Shown here in pieces: positions 5,375 through 8,656 of a DNA stretch of 8,656 bases. The notes beneath the pieces were generated by a model. It had not been told where the DNA came from. It saw nothing but the letters and a program-made list of their open reading frames with translations, and did no database searches. A program made the translations under genes and the position numbers. This DNA is from Acidithiobacillus ferruginosus (GTDB lineage Bacteria > Pseudomonadota > Gammaproteobacteria > Acidithiobacillales > Acidithiobacillaceae): positions 1 to 8,656 of the forward strand of contig NZ_JABBDR010000036.1 of the NCBI RefSeq assembly GCF_018854495.1, read 5' to 3'. Each line of letters begins with the position of its first letter. Position 1 is the stretch's first letter.

Positions 5375-6812
5375 GACGCTTGCCAGCCTGTTGCCAGCCG
5401 CTCCTGCTGCCCTGGCGGGAATTGCCCTGCAGGGCATTGAAACCGATACCCGTCGCCTGCGACCCGGTATGCTCTATGTCGGACTGAACACCCGTCATGG
5501 CGATGGACGGCAATTTTTGCAACAGGCGTGGGCGGCGGGTGCAGCCGCCGCCCTGTTGGAGAGCAGTGACGAGGACGTGCATGGCGAACCGGATCATCCC
5601 GTCTGGCAAAGTCCGAAGGCACGAGCCCTGCTCGGCATGGCACTGCGCCGCTGGTACCGCTGGGACGAGGGTCAGGCGCCCGTCATCATTGGCGTTACCG
5701 GCACCAATGGCAAGAGCAGTGTGACCCGCCTCATTGCCGAGCTCGCCCCGCAGCCGGCCATGATCATCGGCACCCTCGGCTATGGCCGCGTCGACGCGCT
5801 GATCTCCCACGCCAATACCACACCAGACCCGGTCCCTTTGTGGCAAACCCTGGCCACCCTGCGCGATCAGGGCGCCAAGGTCATCGCCATGGAAGTCTCC
5901 TCTCATGCCCTCGCCCTGGAACGGGTGGCGGCAGTACCCTTTGCCGCCGCCGTATTCACCAATCTCAGTCGGGACCACCTCGATTTTCACGGGGATATGG
6001 TACGCTATGGTGCCAGCAAAACCCGTCTCTTCCAGACGCCAGGCCTCCGCCTGGCCGTATGGAACGGCGATGATGCATTCGCCGGGCAGATCGCTGCCGC
6101 CGTGGCGCCGGAACTACGGCAACTACGCTTCGGGGTGGGGAGTGGAGACTACCAGGCGGTCGCGTTGCACCCCGGTGCCAGCGGTACCCTGCTCGACCTG
6201 CGGACCCCCGCGGGCTCGCGACGCGTGCGCAGCCCCCTGATCGGGTACAGCAATGTTCAGAATCTGCTGGCTGCGCTGGCGACCGCCGAAGGTATGGGCT
6301 GGCCGGTCAGCGACGCAGCCATCGCTGGACTCGATCTGCCGGAAGGTCGTTATCAGCGTCTGGCTCCGGTCCCCGGCAAGGCGCAGGTGATGATCGACTA
6401 TGCCCATACCCCAGACGCGCTGCAGCGGGTGCTGACCGACCTGCGCGAAGTTGCCAAAGGCGCCGTGACCGTGGTCTTTGGCTGCGGCGGTGACCGGGAT
6501 CGTGGCAAACGGCCGGAAATGGGGCGGGTGGCCGAACGCCTTGCCGACCACGTCATACTCACCGACGACAACCCGCGCAGCGAAGCACCCGAGGCCATCG
6601 TCAACGACATCCTGGGCGGTATGGAACAGCCCGGTCAGGCTACGGTGATTCATGACCGCGCGGCGGCCATCCGGGCCGCCATCACCGCATCGCAGGCGGG
6701 GGATTGGGTGCTCATCGCCGGTAAGGGACACGAGTGCACCCAGGAGATCATGGGACAGCGCCAACCCGTTCCGCGGGACCGCGACGTCGCCACGGAGGTA
6801 CTGCGCGTATGA
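5361..6812 (+). CDS. murE: MurE, UDP-MurNAc-L-Ala-D-Glu:meso-diaminopimelate ligase
   Basis: The protein has 483 residues (E. coli 495). This cytoplasmic ATP-dependent Mur ligase adds the third amino acid of the stem peptide. The N-terminal UDP-binding domain has ETDTRRLRPGMLYVGL. The ATPase domain has the P-loop GVTGTNGKSS (111-120), TTPDP (153-157), EVSSHAL (178-184), and Lys220 in YGASKTRLF as the likely carbamylated lysine. The C-terminal domain shows DYAHTPDAL, GCGGDRDRGKRPEM, D403-N-P-R406 and GKGHE (454-458). The DNPR motif marks meso-diaminopimelate rather than lysine specificity, which indicates Gram-negative-type wall chemistry. ATG at 5361 lies inside the end of ftsI, 7 bases after GAGGGG (5348-5353). 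The stop overlaps murF as ATGA. Confidence 0.97.
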   Translation: MPHTETLASLLPAAPAALAGIALQGIETDTRRLRPGMLYVGLNTRHGDGRQFLQQAWAAGAAAALLESSDEDVHGEPDHPVWQSPKARALLGMALRRWYRWDEGQAPVIIGVTGTNGKSSVTRLIAELAPQPAMIIGTLGYGRVDALISHANTTPDPVPLWQTLATLRDQGAKVIAMEVSSHALALERVAAVPFAAAVFTNLSRDHLDFHGDMVRYGASKTRLFQTPGLRLAVWNGDDAFAGQIAAAVAPELRQLRFGVGSGDYQAVALHPGASGTLLDLRTPAGSRRVRSPLIGYSNVQNLLAALATAEGMGWPVSDAAIAGLDLPEGRYQRLAPVPGKAQVMIDYAHTPDALQRVLTDLREVAKGAVTVVFGCGGDRDRGKRPEMGRVAERLADHVILTDDNPRSEAPEAIVNDILGGMEQPGQATVIHDRAAAIRAAITASQAGDWVLIAGKGHECTQEIMGQRQPVPRDRDVATEVLRV

Positions 6813-8161
6813 TCCGCTATTCGCTGAAGGAAATAGCTGACATTACCGGCGGCACGCTGTTGCCCGGCAGCGATGGCAGCCAGACCATTCAGGGTGTCAC
6901 TACGGACAGCCGCGAGGCGCTGAGCGGACAACTTTTCGTGGCCTTGCGCGGCACGCGGTGCAATGGCGCGGACTTCGTACCCGGCGCCCTCGCACAGGGT
7001 GCCGGAGGCGTGCTGGTGGATATCCCGGTGGCGGCACCGGGTGTCCTGGTGAGGGATACCCTGGTCGCGTTGCAGACGCTGACCGCTCACTGGCGGCAGC
7101 GTTTCAGCCTACCGCTGCTGGCAGTGACCGGCTCCTGCGGCAAAACTACGGTCAAAGAAGTACTCACCGCCATCCTTAACCAGTCCGGCCCGGTACTCGC
7201 CACTCGCGGCAATCAGAACAATCACATCGGCGTGCCTCTGACGCTAGCCAGGCTCGGTCCGGAGCATCGCTACGCGGTGCTGGAAATGGGCATGAATCAT
7301 CCCGGCGAACTCACCCTCCTCGGCGAGCTGGCGCGGCCCACCCTGGCCCTGATCAACAATGCGGCCCCCGCGCATCTGGAAGGCCTCGGCAGCGTTGCCG
7401 CCATTGCCGCAGCCAAAGGCGAAATTCTCTCCGGTCTCGACAACCGCGGTCTCACCATCCTCAATGGCGACGATCCCTTCGCGGATTTCTGGGCGGAACG
7501 GGCGCCGGGCGAAGTCTGGCGCTTCAGCTTGGAGCATCGCCCGACGCGGGTGCGCGGACACTGGCGCGCCCACGAACAGGGTGGCGGACATCTGGAGGTG
7601 CGCGCTCCGCAAGGGCAATTCACTCTAGAGATTCCCTTGCCCGGTCAACACAACGGCCGCAATGTCCTGGCGGCCACGACCGCGGCGCTGGCGCTCGACA
7701 TTCCCATTCCGCAGATTCAACGGGCGGTGGCCGGACTGCAAACCATCCCCGGACGTTTGCAGTGGCGCGCCGGCCCGCACGGCAGCCGGATGCTGGATGA
7801 TACCTACAACGCCAACCCTGCATCCCTGGAGGCTGCCCTGCGCGTGCTCGCCGCACAGCCGGGTCAGCGCATTCTGGTTTTAGGCGACATGGGTGAACTG
7901 GGTCCCGAGGCCGCACTCTATCATCAGCAGGCGGGGTTATTGGCCCGTCAGCTCGGCGTTGAGCGGCTTTACACCCTGGGGCCTTTGGCGCAGGAAGCGG
8001 CCAATGCCTTCGGGACCAACGCCGAGGCATTCTCCGAACTGCCTCCTCTGCTGGCCGCGCTACACCATCGCCTGGATAAAGACACGGTGGTGCTGATCAA
8101 AGGCTCCCGCGCCGCCCGGATGGAGCGCGTCGTGCAAGCCCTCGGCGGGGGGGATGCCTGA
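6809..8161 (+). CDS. murF: MurF, UDP-MurNAc-tripeptide:D-Ala-D-Ala ligase
   Basis: The protein has 450 residues (E. coli 452). This cytoplasmic Mur ligase attaches D-Ala-D-Ala and so completes UDP-MurNAc-pentapeptide, the substrate of MraY. Motifs: TTDSRE near the N terminus, P-loop AVTGSCGKTT (105-114), GNQNNHIGVP (134-143), EMGMNHPGEL (159-168), NNAAPAHLEGLGS, Lys203 in AAAKGEI as the likely carbamylated lysine, LNGDDP, DDTYNANP (330-337) and LGDMGELG. Cys110 stands in the P-loop where Ser or Asn is common. The frame is open farther upstream inside murE, but ATG at 6809 is chosen: it follows GGAGG (6794-6798) by 10 bases, shares ATGA with the murE stop, and gives the normal N terminus MIRYSLKEIADITGG. 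A G7 run (8147-8153) lies just before the stop. Confidence 0.97.
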   Translation: MIRYSLKEIADITGGTLLPGSDGSQTIQGVTTDSREALSGQLFVALRGTRCNGADFVPGALAQGAGGVLVDIPVAAPGVLVRDTLVALQTLTAHWRQRFSLPLLAVTGSCGKTTVKEVLTAILNQSGPVLATRGNQNNHIGVPLTLARLGPEHRYAVLEMGMNHPGELTLLGELARPTLALINNAAPAHLEGLGSVAAIAAAKGEILSGLDNRGLTILNGDDPFADFWAERAPGEVWRFSLEHRPTRVRGHWRAHEQGGGHLEVRAPQGQFTLEIPLPGQHNGRNVLAATTAALALDIPIPQIQRAVAGLQTIPGRLQWRAGPHGSRMLDDTYNANPASLEAALRVLAAQPGQRILVLGDMGELGPEAALYHQQAGLLARQLGVERLYTLGPLAQEAANAFGTNAEAFSELPPLLAALHHRLDKDTVVLIKGSRAARMERVVQALGGGDA

Positions 8162-8656
8162 TGCTTTACGCCCTCTTCATGCAGCTCGGCAGCCTCTATC
8201 ACGGCTTTTACGTTTTTCAGTATCTGACCCTGCGCGGCGTGCTCGCCACCCTCACCGCGCTGGTCCTTTCGCTGTTCATCGGCCCCTTCTTCATCGCCCG
8301 CCTGCGCCGCTACAAAATCGGTCAGATGGTCCGCAATGACGGTCCCGAAACCCATTTGAGCAAGCAGGGTACGCCGACCATGGGCGGCGCGCTGATCCTG
8401 CTGGTGGTCATTCTGACAACCCTGCTCTGGTCGGATCTGGGCAATCCGCTGGTCTGGGTGGCGGTGCTCACCACCCTGGCCTTTGGTGCCATCGGTTTCG
8501 TCGACGACTGGCGCAAGCTGCGGCGCCAGAACAGCAAGGGGCTCTCGGCGCGGGCCAAATACGGTTTACAGTCGCTGGTGGCCTTTGCCGCGGGGGGGGT
8601 GCTCTATGCCCTGGCCAGCAATCCCGTGGAGACCAGCCTCATTTTGCCTTTTATAC
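8161..8656 (+). CDS. mraY: MraY, phospho-MurNAc-pentapeptide transferase (3' end outside window)
   Basis: The frame is open to the right edge (165 codons of an expected roughly 360). MraY is a polytopic inner-membrane enzyme that moves phospho-MurNAc-pentapeptide from UDP to undecaprenyl phosphate, forming lipid I. Visible parts: an N-terminal stretch LYALFMQLGSLYHGFYVFQYLTLR (split: LYALFMQLGS, LYHGFYVFQY), membrane helices at about 22-45, 73-91, 95-114 and 134-151, the conserved GTPTMGG (70-76), the catalytic Asp pair D115-D116 in FVDDWRK (same numbering as E. coli), and NSKGLSARAKYGLQ (124-137). The ATG shares one base with the murF stop (TGATG). The G-rich run before it (8147-8154) can serve as ribosome site. 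A G8 run (8592-8599) falls within the coding sequence in frame. Confidence 0.97.
   Translation, partial: MLYALFMQLGSLYHGFYVFQYLTLRGVLATLTALVLSLFIGPFFIARLRRYKIGQMVRNDGPETHLSKQGTPTMGGALILLVVILTTLLWSDLGNPLVWVAVLTTLAFGAIGFVDDWRKLRRQNSKGLSARAKYGLQSLVAFAAGGVLYALASNPVETSLILPFI

Noticed and set aside
4037..5437. A 466-codon minus-strand open frame antisense to ftsI
   Set aside because: It is a typical shadow frame in GC-rich coding DNA; the plus strand encodes a complete FtsI with all catalytic motifs.
8592..8599. G8 run inside mraY as a phase-variation tract
   Set aside because: The frame is intact and reads Ala-Gly-Gly-Val in a membrane helix; on/off switching of an essential gene is implausible.
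1..8656. CRISPR arrays, tRNA genes, toxin-antitoxin or defence genes
   Set aside because: No direct-repeat array with spacers, no tRNA-like cloverleaf and no such protein motifs were found on either strand.

Overview
This GC-rich bacterial window holds the start of a division and cell wall (dcw) cluster and its upstream flank. The gene order mraZ-rsmH-ftsL-ftsI-murE-murF-mraY, the meso-diaminopimelate-type DNPR motif in MurE and an A-type RNase P RNA all point to a Gram-negative proteobacterium. An rnpB gene directly upstream of mraZ is, as I recall, also the arrangement in pseudomonads. The protein sequences look like a gamma-proteobacterium or an Acidithiobacillus-type lineage, but I cannot fix the genus by reading alone.

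Layout. Positions 1-894 hold the 3' part of a CCA-adding tRNA nucleotidyltransferase (HD-domain half); its 5' end lies outside the window. A small unknown gene runs the other way (1105 to 839) and overlaps its tail by 56 bp. Next comes a well-formed sigma70-type promoter (CTGACA, 17 bp, TATGAT) and the complete rnpB RNA (about 1255-1596). The 326 bp between rnpB and mraZ are clearly more AT-rich than the rest. They hold a 133-bp MITE-like element with perfect inverted ends and flanking TA, then a mraZ promoter, then three GTGGG/GTGGA repeats at exact 10-bp spacing that match an MraZ operator.

From 1923 to the right edge the coding is gap-free. Every gene overlaps the next by 1-14 bp, so mraZ to mraY is almost certainly one translationally coupled operon. 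MraZ is the probable autorepressor, and RsmH methylates 16S rRNA. FtsL and FtsI belong to the septal peptidoglycan machine. MurE and MurF complete the UDP-MurNAc-pentapeptide, and MraY (cut off at the right edge) transfers it to the lipid carrier.

I see no undescribed large system here; this is mostly a conserved housekeeping region. The points most worth a second look are the MITE-like insertion beside the dcw promoter, a GGU-to-GGA change in the RNase P RNA loop that normally pairs with the tRNA CCA end, the small antisense-overlapping gene, and a G7 tract at the murF end that could in principle fuse MurF to MraY by a -1 slip.
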